Shown here: positions 33,627-41,385 of the stretch, one piece after another
Numbering within the stretch: the first letter of the stretch is position 1
Layout of the letters: every line of letters begins with the position of its first letter
Assembly: GCA_000209465.1 (NCBI GenBank)
Contig: GL890585.1
Span: 145,143 to 209,142 of the forward strand
Direction: 5' to 3'
Source of the DNA: Lachnospiraceae oral taxon 107 str. F0167
Lineage (GTDB): Bacteria > Bacillota > Clostridia > Lachnospirales > Lachnospiraceae
Length of the DNA: 64,000 nucleotides
Position numbers and translations under genes: made by a program
The notes under the pieces: generated by a model
The model's input: the letters and a program-made list of their open reading frames with translations, nothing else
Database searches by the model: none
Told to the model about the DNA's origin: nothing

Positions 33627-33663
33627 ATGAATGAATATAAGTGATTATTCATTCATAGTATAA
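33620..33663. promoter_or_regulatory. TetR operator A, inverted repeat with 18 bp arms
   Basis: The arms 33620-33637 and 33646-33663 are perfect reverse complements around TAAGTGAT; the core is TGAATGAATA...TATTCATTCA. It covers the -10 box and the transcription start, so binding would block the promoter. Confidence 0.85.
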
Positions 33664-33682
33664 AAAGAGGAGGTTTACAGCA

Positions 33683-34246
33683 TTGGACAAAAAAGGGGCG
33701 TTAAAGACAGCCGCCTATGAGATATTCTCTAAAAAGGGCTATAAGGCTACGGGTATTTCAGAGATTGCTAAACAGGCGGGTGTGGCAGTCGGTTCTTTTT
33801 ATAATTATTATGAAAGTAAAGAAGCTATTTTTTTAGATATTTATATAGATGAAAATAATCGTGTGAGACAGGCAATGATAAATGAAATGGACTTAAAACT
33901 TGATATGGTTGAACTTGTCGGTAAGATTTTTAAACAGTCAAGAAATTATGTTTCATCAAATAAAATTCTTGTGGAATGGTATAATCCTGTTATTTCCAAA
34001 GAATTGCACAGTTATTATTCTTCAGAGGAAGGAAAGGCAGCAAACCCCTTTCATCAGTTTTTGCTTAAGACATTTACCAATCGTATGGTAGAAGAAGGGT
34101 ATTCGCAAGAGAAAATCCAAGATATTTTGCAGGTCTATAATTTGTTTTATTATATGGATATGAATATTGCAGAAAATGAATTTCCGAATATTGGCAGAAC
34201 TCTTGAAATACTTGCCACAAATTTTATCAAAGGATTTTTAAAATAA
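33683..34246 (+). CDS. TetR-family regulator of the FNR-like reductase locus
   Basis: A 187 aa TetR protein starting at TTG: an AGGAGG lies 9 bp upstream and no ATG is near. The DNA-binding domain reads 'IFSKKGYKATGISEIAKQAG' and 'VAVGSFYNYYESKEAIFLDI'. The ligand domain is divergent. Matching inverted repeats lie before this gene and before the next one, so it probably represses both. A weak terminator separates them, which implies separate promoters. The ligand is unknown. Confidence 0.92.
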   Translation: MDKKGALKTAAYEIFSKKGYKATGISEIAKQAGVAVGSFYNYYESKEAIFLDIYIDENNRVRQAMINEMDLKLDMVELVGKIFKQSRNYVSSNKILVEWYNPVISKELHSYYSSEEGKAANPFHQFLLKTFTNRMVEEGYSQEKIQDILQVYNLFYYMDMNIAENEFPNIGRTLEILATNFIKGFLK

Positions 34247-34269
34247 AGAATTTAATTCTTTATTTTTTT
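34244..34269 (+). terminator. Weak terminator after the TetR gene
   Basis: AAAGAATT pairs with AATTCTTT with a very short loop, followed by ATTTTTTT. Confidence 0.45.
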
Positions 34270-34277
34270 AAATATTT

Positions 34278-34306
34278 ATGAATGAATATAATATTTATTC
34301 ATTCAT
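34278..34306. promoter_or_regulatory. TetR operator B, before the FNR-like gene
   Basis: ATGAATGAATA and TATTCATTCAT are perfect reverse complements around a 7 bp spacer, and share the TGAATGAATA core with operator A. A TATAAT (34287-34292) lies inside and could be the -10 box; no good -35 box is visible. Confidence 0.8.
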
Positions 34307-34338
34307 GAAATTTTGTAATCAATAAACAAGGAGTAAAA

Positions 34339-35139
34339 ATGAAAAGAGGTAAAAAAATGTTAGTAATTATTATATCTGTTCTTGGAGTTATAGGTCTCAT
34401 CAGCTGGGGGATTATTGCATACCTTGGGGGTAGCCGGACTTTAGAAATCAAAGCTGTTGAAAGAATAAATGGAGATTTATACTTTATTCGCCTGACAAAA
34501 CCTGAGTCTATTACATGGAAAGCAGGATCTTATGCCAATATCAGTATAGCTGAGAGCGGAAAAATGACTGCGGATGCGGTATCAGGGGCTACAGACGGTG
34601 ATGGAGATAAAAAAGAAAAAAGCCGTTGGTTGACAATTGCTTCAAATCCTGAAGAGAATGAGATACTTATTTTGACACATAATAGCGGCAGTATATATAA
34701 GGAAACCTTGATCGGATTACCGGCAGGCAGTAAGGTTAAAATGAGTTGGCTTGGAGCCGGGCTATCACCTTCAGATGATAAAAAAGTGATGGTTTGCTTT
34801 GCATCTGATGTGGGTATTGCAGCAATAAGACCTATTATCAAAGAATGGGCATATACACGAGAGATTTACTTCACTCACTTAGATAAGGGGGTGAAAGCTT
34901 TTAATGGGGAAATATCAGAACTTACAAAGTCAGCGACAAGTTTGACCTATGAAACTTCAGACAGCATTTCTAAAAGTAAAGAACAATTAAAGAATGCAAT
35001 AAATAAATATGGGAATGCAGCCATATATCTTTTAGCAGGACAACCTGATGATGTCGGTGATATAAAGAAATTCCTCGCAGAAAACGGGATTGACAGCAAG
35101 AATATAAAAACGGACAGCTTTAGAGGACTGCAACAGTAA
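34339..35139 (+). CDS. Membrane-anchored FNR-like flavin oxidoreductase
   Basis: A 266 aa protein with one N-terminal transmembrane helix (about residues 7-28) and a ferredoxin-NADP-reductase-like fold. The FAD-binding pattern is 'SRWLTIASNPEENEILIL' (R-x-x-T/S form), the pyridine-nucleotide domain shows 'VMVCFASDVGIAAIRPII' and a C-terminal 'AIYLLAGQPDDVGDIKKFL', which corresponds to the usual G-P-P-x-M end block. A low-complexity insert with several Asp and Lys lies at about residues 80-95. No iron-sulfur cysteine cluster is present. A ribosome site AAGGAG precedes the ATG. The electron acceptor is unknown; TetR control suggests an induced stress or detoxification role. Confidence 0.78.
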   Translation: MKRGKKMLVIIISVLGVIGLISWGIIAYLGGSRTLEIKAVERINGDLYFIRLTKPESITWKAGSYANISIAESGKMTADAVSGATDGDGDKKEKSRWLTIASNPEENEILILTHNSGSIYKETLIGLPAGSKVKMSWLGAGLSPSDDKKVMVCFASDVGIAAIRPIIKEWAYTREIYFTHLDKGVKAFNGEISELTKSATSLTYETSDSISKSKEQLKNAINKYGNAAIYLLAGQPDDVGDIKKFLAENGIDSKNIKTDSFRGLQQ

Positions 35140-35144
35140 ATAAA

Positions 35145-35200
35145 ATAGAATTAAGAAATACATAACACTATCAGCGATTAAATGTGTTTCTTAATTCTAT
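35145..35200. terminator. Bidirectional terminator between the FNR-like gene and tyrS
   Basis: ATAGAATTAAGAAA pairs with TTTCTTAATTCTAT, extended by ACAT/ATGT inside. It sits between convergent genes. Confidence 0.8.
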
Positions 35201-35216
35201 AATTGTTTTAAATGAA

Positions 35217-36443
35217 TTATTCCGACTTTACCTTGCAGAAATTCTTTTTACCTCTCTTAATGAGAAGTCCTTCACCTGCAAAGTCTTCTTTTGTGAAAGT
35301 CTTTTTTACATCCTTTATAACTTCACCTTCTATAGAAACACCACCCTGTTCAATATTTCTTCTTGCCTCGGATCTGGTATTTGAAAGTCCGCTGACTACA
35401 AGTACACCTGAAAGGTCGATAGTGCCGTCTCTGTAATCCTCAGGCTGCAAAATATATGTAGGAACATTGCTCATATCGCCGCCTCCTACAAAGAGTGATT
35501 TGCTGGCAGCATTAGCCTTATCGGCTTCTTCCTTGCCATGTACAAGCTCTGTAAGATGCATTGCAAGGATTTCTTTGGCTTCATTTAGCTTAGCTCCCTC
35601 CCAGGCAGACATTTCCTCTATCTGCTCAAGCGGCAGGAAGGTAAGCATTCTAAGGCAGGTCAGAACATCCGCATCCGGAAGATTTCTCCAATACTGGTAG
35701 AACTCAAAAGGAGTGGTCTTATTAGGATCAAGCCAAACAGCACCGCCAACAGTCTTACCCATTTTCTTACCCTCTGAGTTAAGTAAAAGAGTGATTGTCA
35801 TGGCATGTGCATCCTTACCAAGCTTCCTTCTGATAAGCTCTGTACCTCCAAGCATATTTGACCACTGATCATCACCGCCAAACTGCATATTGCAGCCATA
35901 GTCAAGGAAAAGCTTATAGAAATCATAACTTTGAAGTATCATATAGTTAAACTCAAGGAATGAAAGGCCGTTTGCCATACGATTTTCATAGCATTTTGCT
36001 CTAAGCATATTATTGACAGAAAAATGCGGACCTATATCACGGATAAATTCCATATAATTGAGATCTCTGAGCCAGTCGGCATTGTTTACCATTCTTGCCT
36101 TGTCCTCGCCAAACTCGATAAATCGGCTCATCTGCTTTTTAAAACATTCGCAGTTATGATCAATATCTTCTATGGTAAGAACCTTTCTAAGATCGCTTCT
36201 GCCGGAAGGATCACCTATCATACCTGTACCGCCGCCTACTAAAGCAATAGGCTTGTTTCCTGCCATCTGGAGTCTTTTCATAAGGCAAAGAGCCATAAAA
36301 TGACCTACATGCAGGCTGTCGGCAGTGGGATCAAATCCTATATAAAATGTAGCCTTACCGTTATTTATCATTTTGCTTATTTCTTCTTCATTTGTAACCT
36401 GGGCAATAAGTCCTCTTGCCTTTAATTCATCATAACAATTCAT
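35217..36443 (-). CDS. tyrS: Tyrosyl-tRNA synthetase
   Basis: Charges tRNA-Tyr; 408 aa, normal for the bacterial enzyme. The class I HIGH motif appears as 'DPTADSLHVGHFMAL' near residue 45, the tyrosine site includes 'FLEFNYMILQSYDF' and 'FGGDDQWSNMLGG', and KMSKS is 'KKMGKTVGGAVW' near residue 230. A C-terminal S4 RNA-binding domain ends the protein. No T-box leader is present upstream, only a plain promoter, so it is not controlled by tRNA sensing here. Confidence 0.97.
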   Translation of the reverse strand: MNCYDELKARGLIAQVTNEEEISKMINNGKATFYIGFDPTADSLHVGHFMALCLMKRLQMAGNKPIALVGGGTGMIGDPSGRSDLRKVLTIEDIDHNCECFKKQMSRFIEFGEDKARMVNNADWLRDLNYMEFIRDIGPHFSVNNMLRAKCYENRMANGLSFLEFNYMILQSYDFYKLFLDYGCNMQFGGDDQWSNMLGGTELIRRKLGKDAHAMTITLLLNSEGKKMGKTVGGAVWLDPNKTTPFEFYQYWRNLPDADVLTCLRMLTFLPLEQIEEMSAWEGAKLNEAKEILAMHLTELVHGKEEADKANAASKSLFVGGGDMSNVPTYILQPEDYRDGTIDLSGVLVVSGLSNTRSEARRNIEQGGVSIEGEVIKDVKKTFTKEDFAGEGLLIKRGKKNFCKVKSE

Positions 36444-36496
36444 AGATATCCATCCTTGATTTATTGTATATTAAATTGGTAATTTTCATAAGGAGA

Positions 36497-36525
36497 AGTA
36501 TAACAAAGTAATGAAAAAGAATCAA
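36497..36525 (-). promoter_or_regulatory. Promoter of tyrS
   Basis: On the minus strand, TTGATT (36525-36520), 17 bp spacer, TATACT (36502-36497). Confidence 0.75.
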
Positions 36526-36541
36526 GTTTATACTTTGAAAA

Positions 36542-36562
36542 TTTAAAGTTTAGAACTTTAAA
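36542..36562. promoter_or_regulatory. Palindrome upstream of the aroF promoter
   Basis: TTTAAAGTT and AACTTTAAA are perfect inverted arms around TAG, 11 bp before the aroF -35 box and behind the divergent tyrS promoter. A candidate operator for an unknown regulator. Confidence 0.45.
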
Positions 36563-36573
36563 CTGATAAAGAC

Positions 36574-36602
36574 TTGATAATTTTTTCGTATTAATTTATA
36601 CT
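36574..36602 (+). promoter_or_regulatory. Promoter of aroF-nrdG
   Basis: TTGATA (36574-36579), 17 bp spacer, TATACT (36597-36602). Confidence 0.72.
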
Positions 36603-36706
36603 GTTAAAATATTTATGTTGTTATGGGCTTTGTCTATGTAAGGGCATAAATTATAATAATAAAATTTTGATTAAATTTTTAATATTACAAGATGAAAGAG
36701 GAAATA

Positions 36707-37735
36707 ATGGGAATAAAATATATCAGTAATCTTCCCACTCCGGAAGAAATCATAGATAAGTATCCTTTAAGCAAAAAGCTGAAGGAAAAAAAGAAGGAGT
36801 TTGACAGGGAAATAGCAGATGTTTTTACAGGAAAAAGCAAGAAATTCCTTGCGGTAATAGGACCATGCTCGGCGGATAATGAAGACTCCGTATTGGATTA
36901 TGCAAGCAGACTTGTAAAGGTTGCCGAAAAAGTAAAGGATAAGATAATAGTTATTCCAAGAGTATATACCAATAAGCCAAGAACCAACGGTGATGGATAT
37001 AAGGGGCTTTTGCACCAGCCAAATCCCGAGAAAAAGCCTAATGTGCATGAGGGCATTATCGCCATCAGAAAAATGCATTTGAGAGTGATAGAAGAAACAG
37101 GGCTTTTTACGGCAGATGAAATGCTCTATCCTGATAATCTGGGATATCTGGATGATCTTATGAGCTATATTGCGGTAGGTGCAAGATCTGTGGAGAATCA
37201 GCAGCACAGACTTACATCCTCAGGTGTGGATGTGCCTGTAGGTATGAAAAATCCTACAAGCGGTGATATGTCCGTTATGTTAAATGCCATATATGCGGCA
37301 CAGCAGTCACATGAATTTATCTACAGAAATTTTGAGATAAAGACCGACGGAAATCCGCTCTCACATGCAATACTTCGTGGAGCTGTGAACAAGCATGGAC
37401 AGTGTTTGCCGAATTATCATTATGAGGATTTGAGATTACTACTAGATTTATATATGGAAAGAGATATTGCCAATCCTGCTGTGATTGTGGATGCAAATCA
37501 TTCAAATTCAAATAAAAAATATAAAGAGCAGATGCGTATAGTAAAAGAGGTATTACATTCTATGAAATATTCCGATGAGATAGGAAATTTTGTAAGGGGT
37601 GTAATGATTGAGAGTTATATAGAGGAAGGAAACCAGAAAATAGAAGAACATATATATGGAAAGTCTATTACAGATCCATGTTTAGGCTTTGAAGATTCAA
37701 AGAAGCTTCTTTTAGAAATGGCAGAGATGTTATAA
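36707..37735 (+). CDS. aroF: 3-deoxy-7-phosphoheptulonate (DAHP) synthase, class I
   Basis: First enzyme of the shikimate pathway, joining phosphoenolpyruvate and erythrose 4-phosphate. The 342 aa protein matches the AroF/G/H type: 'AVIGPCSADNEDSVLDYASR', 'PRVYTNKPRTNGDGYKGLLH', 'GARSVENQQHRLTSSGVDVP' and 'GMKNPTSGDM'. The start at 36707 follows GAGGAA. Which aromatic end product inhibits it cannot be told. Its stop codon overlaps the nrdG start (TAATG), an unusual operon pairing of aromatic synthesis with an anaerobic reductase activase. Confidence 0.95.
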   Translation: MGIKYISNLPTPEEIIDKYPLSKKLKEKKKEFDREIADVFTGKSKKFLAVIGPCSADNEDSVLDYASRLVKVAEKVKDKIIVIPRVYTNKPRTNGDGYKGLLHQPNPEKKPNVHEGIIAIRKMHLRVIEETGLFTADEMLYPDNLGYLDDLMSYIAVGARSVENQQHRLTSSGVDVPVGMKNPTSGDMSVMLNAIYAAQQSHEFIYRNFEIKTDGNPLSHAILRGAVNKHGQCLPNYHYEDLRLLLDLYMERDIANPAVIVDANHSNSNKKYKEQMRIVKEVLHSMKYSDEIGNFVRGVMIESYIEEGNQKIEEHIYGKSITDPCLGFEDSKKLLLEMAEML

Positions 37736-38283
37736 TGAATTATGCAAATATAAAATATGATGATATAGCAAATGGTCCGGGAGTGAGAACATCATTATTT
37801 GTATCAGGCTGCACACATGCATGTAAGGGATGCTTTAATGAGGTGGCATGGGACTTTAAATATGGAAAAGAATTCACACAAGAGACTGTTGAAGATATAT
37901 TGGAGTCGGTAAAGCCGTATTATATAACAGGAATAACTATACTGGGCGGAGAACCGATGGAGAGAGCAAACCAGAAAGGTATTTTACCGCTTATAGAGGA
38001 GCTTAAGAAAAGATATCCGGAAAAAAGCCTTTGGATATATTCGGGATATACATTTGATGTGGACCTTATACCGGGAGGTAGAGCGTATTGTGATGCCACA
38101 CCAAAGATTTTAAAACTCTGTGATGTTATTGTTGACGGAAAGTTTGTGCAGGATCTTTATGATATTACATTAAGATTCAGAGGCAGTTCAAATCAAAGGA
38201 TTATAGATGTAAAACAAAGCATTAAAGAAAATAAAGTTGTGCTTTGGGAAGGAGACAGTGTATTTGCCACCCATAGTATGTAA
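37735..38283 (+). CDS. nrdG: Anaerobic ribonucleotide reductase activating enzyme (radical SAM)
   Basis: A 182 aa activase that generates the glycyl radical on NrdD. The radical-SAM cluster motif is 'CTHACKGC' with cysteines 26, 30 and 33; 'ITILGGEPME' is the SAM-binding GGE motif, and 'DVIVDGKFV' with 'RGSSNQRIIDV' are typical of NrdG. It is translationally coupled to aroF by a one-base overlap and is followed by an overlapping papain-like gene. The nrdD partner is 4.3 kb upstream under a separate promoter. Confidence 0.95.
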   Translation: MNYANIKYDDIANGPGVRTSLFVSGCTHACKGCFNEVAWDFKYGKEFTQETVEDILESVKPYYITGITILGGEPMERANQKGILPLIEELKKRYPEKSLWIYSGYTFDVDLIPGGRAYCDATPKILKLCDVIVDGKFVQDLYDITLRFRGSSNQRIIDVKQSIKENKVVLWEGDSVFATHSM

Positions 38284-38944
38284 ATCTTTGGAAAATGATT
38301 TACTGATAAAAAATGGAAGTGAATATTATACCGGTGGAAATCAGTCATGGTTTTTTTGCCTTGGCTATAAGGATATTGCAGAGTATGGATGTGGAATAAT
38401 TGCAATATGCAATTTTTTATTATGCTTTTGGAGGGCGGAGTATAAAAGTAAAAATATAATAAGTAAGGAAACTTTTACCGCCTTTGTTATGTACATATAT
38501 AAGAAGTATTTATATATTTTAAACAATCCGTTTATAAAGGGCTTGACCGGTTTTAAACTTTCAAAGGGAATCAATAAATATTTTAGAGATAATAATATTT
38601 CAATGAAAGCTTTGTGGGGAAAAAGATACAATATACTCTCAAAGGTGCAAAAAAGTCTAAAAGACGGTCTGCCGGTGATTCTTGGGGTTGGACCGGATGC
38701 TTTTGCTTTCTTAAAAAAGAAAAAGGGAATACAGGCATTAGATATAGATAATGGCAGTATTGCCGATATATATGCACATTATGTACTTATATATGATTGT
38801 AAAGAAGAAAATAAGGAAATATTTTTTTATATATCATCATGGGGTAGAAGATATAAGCTTTCCTATAATGATTTTAATAATTATCAAAAAAAGACTTTGT
38901 TCGGTTTTATATTGTCAAATATACTGGAAATACAAAAAGTATAG
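38258..38944 (+). CDS. Papain/C39-like cysteine peptidase-fold protein
   Basis: A protein of about 228 aa that looks like a papain-fold hydrolase. Near the N-terminus 'GGNQSWFF' and then 'AEYGCGIIAICNFLLCF' supply the likely oxyanion glutamine and active-site cysteine (residue 45 from this start). Later 'DIYAHYVLIYDC' gives the histidine, and 'FFYISSWGRRYKLSY' corresponds to the papain 'NSWG' block with serine in place of the usual asparagine. No signal peptide is seen. There is no ATG near the start: GTG at 38258 or TTG at 38264 follow GGAAGGAG within the nrdG 3' end. Substrate and role are unknown; it could also be a non-proteolytic transferase-like member. Confidence 0.68.
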   Translation: MYLPPIVCKSLENDLLIKNGSEYYTGGNQSWFFCLGYKDIAEYGCGIIAICNFLLCFWRAEYKSKNIISKETFTAFVMYIYKKYLYILNNPFIKGLTGFKLSKGINKYFRDNNISMKALWGKRYNILSKVQKSLKDGLPVILGVGPDAFAFLKKKKGIQALDIDNGSIADIYAHYVLIYDCKEENKEIFFYISSWGRRYKLSYNDFNNYQKKTLFGFILSNILEIQKV

Positions 38945-38946
38945 CT

Positions 38947-38990
38947 AAAGGATACTATGGAAGAAAACACTTTTCTGTAGTATCCTTTTA
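38947..38990 (+). terminator. Terminator after the papain-like gene
   Basis: AAAGGATACTA pairs with TAGTATCCTTT, with inner AGAAAA/TTTTCT pairing, followed by TATTAT. Confidence 0.85.
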
Positions 38991-39056
38991 TTATACGGAA
39001 GTATTTGCCGTCAAAGGATTTTAGCCTAAATATCTGTAAATTTCAGGAAGGTATTT

Positions 39057-40520
39057 ATGAGAAAAAAAGTTTCAAAAAGATCTATAAAGGAAAAAATCGG
39101 TATTTTTATTATTGCCGTGGTACTGGCATTTACAATAAATCTATGCTTTGATTTTTTTATAGTAGAATATACATCTTCAGGCTTTGGAGAAATAATAAAT
39201 GAAATATCACTTTGTTATGAGCTTTCGGATGCACTGGCAAAGGAGAAGTCGGATTTTGCCATATTTATAAGAAACAGGGGCAATATAGAAACACTTATAG
39301 AGAGTTGCAAAAGGACTGATGAGATTGTAGATAAGCTTGAGCTTGATATTGAGCGCAGGGAAAGATATGCAAAGATTTGGAGCATAAAAAACAGTTATCC
39401 TATATATGCAAAAAGCAGACAGGAGATTATAGAATCCAAGTATGATGTAAAGGATTTTATAGAAAAAGTATATGATATATATGAAATGCAGGACTATCTT
39501 ATAGGCTATGGAGAAAGGCTGATGGATGTAACCCTCAGTGAGAATAATGCGATATATCAAAAAAGGTCGGAGTTTTTTAAGAAAATGCCGCTTTTAATCG
39601 GTATAATACTGATACCGATTATAGTGCTGGTAGTTTATATGGCACTGAGACTGCAGACCTTGATTATTTCACCTATAAATAAGATGGTGGAGGTTTCAAA
39701 AAATATTGCAAAAAATGACTTTTCGGATGATGATATAGTAATTAAAAACAATGATGAGATGGGGGATTTGACCAATGCTTTTAATAAGATGAAGCATGCT
39801 ACCTCGGGATATATCTCAAGTCTTGAAGAAAGATATGAACTTTCCGAACTTTTACATAAGGAAGCTATGGAAAAGATGAATATGGAAAAAAGATTAAATG
39901 AGGCAAGATTTGATCTTTTAAAAAACCAGATAAATCCACATTTTTTATTTAATACCTTGAATATTATAGCGGCATCAGCCAATCTGGAGGATGCAAAAGA
40001 TACGGAGAATATGATAAGGGCGCTTGGAAATATATTTCGTTACAGCCTAAAGACGGATGAAAAGCAGGTGAGTCTTGAAAGAGAATTAAGCATAGTAAAG
40101 GACTATATGTATATTCAAAAAATGCGTTTCGGAGAACGTGTTTTTTATGATATTGATTCAAAGGTGGAAAATGACAGAGCATTTATACCTTCATTCTCAC
40201 TGCAGCCCATAGTGGAAAATGCCATAGTACATGGAATCTCAAAAAAAGAAGAGGGAGGAAAGGTGGTAATAAGAGTATGGGAAAGGGAGAATGTGCTGCA
40301 TATTATAGTGGCTGATACCGGTGTGGGAATGAGCGAGGAAAGACTGGAAGAGCTGAGGGATTTTATGCAAAAAAGGTCTACATCAAAGATTGGAATAGGT
40401 TTTGGAAATATTTATAAGCGCATAAAAAATATGTATAAAAACGGTGATTTGAGAATATATTCAAAAGAGGGTAAAATGACTGTAGTATATTTTTTGATAC
40501 CACAGTCGGATTATTTATAG
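39057..40520 (+). CDS. LytS/YesM-type sensor histidine kinase
   Basis: Membrane sensor kinase, 487 aa. A first transmembrane helix (about residues 14-38) and a second (about 177-200) flank an extracytoplasmic helical sensor of about 140 aa. A HAMP domain follows ('ISPINKMVEVSKNIAKNDF'), then the phosphoacceptor block 'LKNQINPHFLFNTLNIIAAS' with its histidine, and an ATPase domain with 'LQPIVENAIVHGISKKEEGG' and 'ADTGVGMSEERL'. The response-regulator gene lies 16 bp downstream and a TRAP transporter follows, so the signal is probably the transported organic acid or sugar acid. Confidence 0.93.
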   Translation: MRKKVSKRSIKEKIGIFIIAVVLAFTINLCFDFFIVEYTSSGFGEIINEISLCYELSDALAKEKSDFAIFIRNRGNIETLIESCKRTDEIVDKLELDIERRERYAKIWSIKNSYPIYAKSRQEIIESKYDVKDFIEKVYDIYEMQDYLIGYGERLMDVTLSENNAIYQKRSEFFKKMPLLIGIILIPIIVLVVYMALRLQTLIISPINKMVEVSKNIAKNDFSDDDIVIKNNDEMGDLTNAFNKMKHATSGYISSLEERYELSELLHKEAMEKMNMEKRLNEARFDLLKNQINPHFLFNTLNIIAASANLEDAKDTENMIRALGNIFRYSLKTDEKQVSLERELSIVKDYMYIQKMRFGERVFYDIDSKVENDRAFIPSFSLQPIVENAIVHGISKKEEGGKVVIRVWERENVLHIIVADTGVGMSEERLEELRDFMQKRSTSKIGIGFGNIYKRIKNMYKNGDLRIYSKEGKMTVVYFLIPQSDYL

Positions 40521-40536
40521 TAGTAAAGGAGAAGAT

Positions 40537-41253
40537 GTGAATTTACTGATAGCAGATGATGAGAATCTGGAATTAAAGGTCTTAGAAAAAACTATCAAGA
40601 AGTACTTTATAAATGAACTGAATATTTTTATGGCAAGCAATGGGAAAACGGCATCAAAAATCAGTGAAGAAAGTGATATAAATATAGCTCTTTTGGATAT
40701 TGAGATGCCGGGAATGAACGGTATAGCTTTGGCTAAACTGCTCAGAGAAAAGAATCCGGAATGTATTATTATTTTTGTAAGTGCCTATGACAGATTTGAT
40801 TATGCAATAGAGGCAATGCATATAAAGGCATTTGATTATCTTTTAAAACCATGGAATGAGGAAAAGCTTTGCTCACTTATAAGTGAAGCCATAGCAAGTA
40901 TCAAAAATGTGGAGGAGAGTTCGAATGAGAATTTACAGGGTTCCCAAAAAGCGGTAATTAAAAAATATATAAAAGAGAATTACAAAAGGGATATAAGTGC
41001 GGGAGATGTGGCAGGAATACTGGGATATTCCGATGTTTATTTTTCTAAAATATTTAAGCAGCTTTTTGATGATACATTTATAAATTATCTTACAAATGTA
41101 AGGATTGAAAAGGCAAAGGTATTGTTAAAAGATGTGAGTTTTAATATAAAAGAAGTGGGTGCAAGTGTGGGATATACGGATTCCAATTATTTTACCAAGG
41201 TGTTTAAAAGGGCGGTGGGTATGAGCCCTTCCGAGTACAGTGGTAATTTATAA
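40537..41253 (+). CDS. AraC-type response regulator (YesN-like)
   Basis: A 238 aa regulator starting at GTG after AAAGGAG. The receiver domain (about 1-120) has 'LLIADDEN' with the acidic pocket, the phosphoacceptor Asp54 in 'IALLDIEMPGMNG', and Lys in 'AFDYLLKPWNEE'. A C-terminal AraC-type double helix-turn-helix follows, with 'SDVYFSKIFKQLFDDTFINY' and 'VGASVGYTDSNYFTKVFKRA'. Cognate of the kinase upstream; the TRAP operon just downstream is the probable target. Confidence 0.94.
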   Translation: MNLLIADDENLELKVLEKTIKKYFINELNIFMASNGKTASKISEESDINIALLDIEMPGMNGIALAKLLREKNPECIIIFVSAYDRFDYAIEAMHIKAFDYLLKPWNEEKLCSLISEAIASIKNVEESSNENLQGSQKAVIKKYIKENYKRDISAGDVAGILGYSDVYFSKIFKQLFDDTFINYLTNVRIEKAKVLLKDVSFNIKEVGASVGYTDSNYFTKVFKRAVGMSPSEYSGNL

Positions 41254-41340
41254 CGGTTATATTAAAAATTTACTTATTATATTAAAATATTACCATTCAC
41301 ATAATTTTTTCTTAAATATACAATGTAATACAGAAGATGT

Positions 41341-41360
41341 AAGACTATTTAGATAGTCTT
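41341..41360 (+). terminator. Hairpin before the TRAP binding-protein gene
   Basis: AAGACTA pairs with TAGTCTT around TTTAGA, followed by TAGTATTTATTTTTT. It may end the two-component transcript or attenuate read-through into dctP. Confidence 0.5.
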
Positions 41361-41385
41361 TAGTATTTATTTTTTGGAGGAAAAA

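Noticed and set aside
36444-36691. T-box riboswitch before tyrS
   Set aside because: No T-box core sequence, specifier hairpin or leader terminator is visible on the minus strand; only a simple promoter with a short leader.
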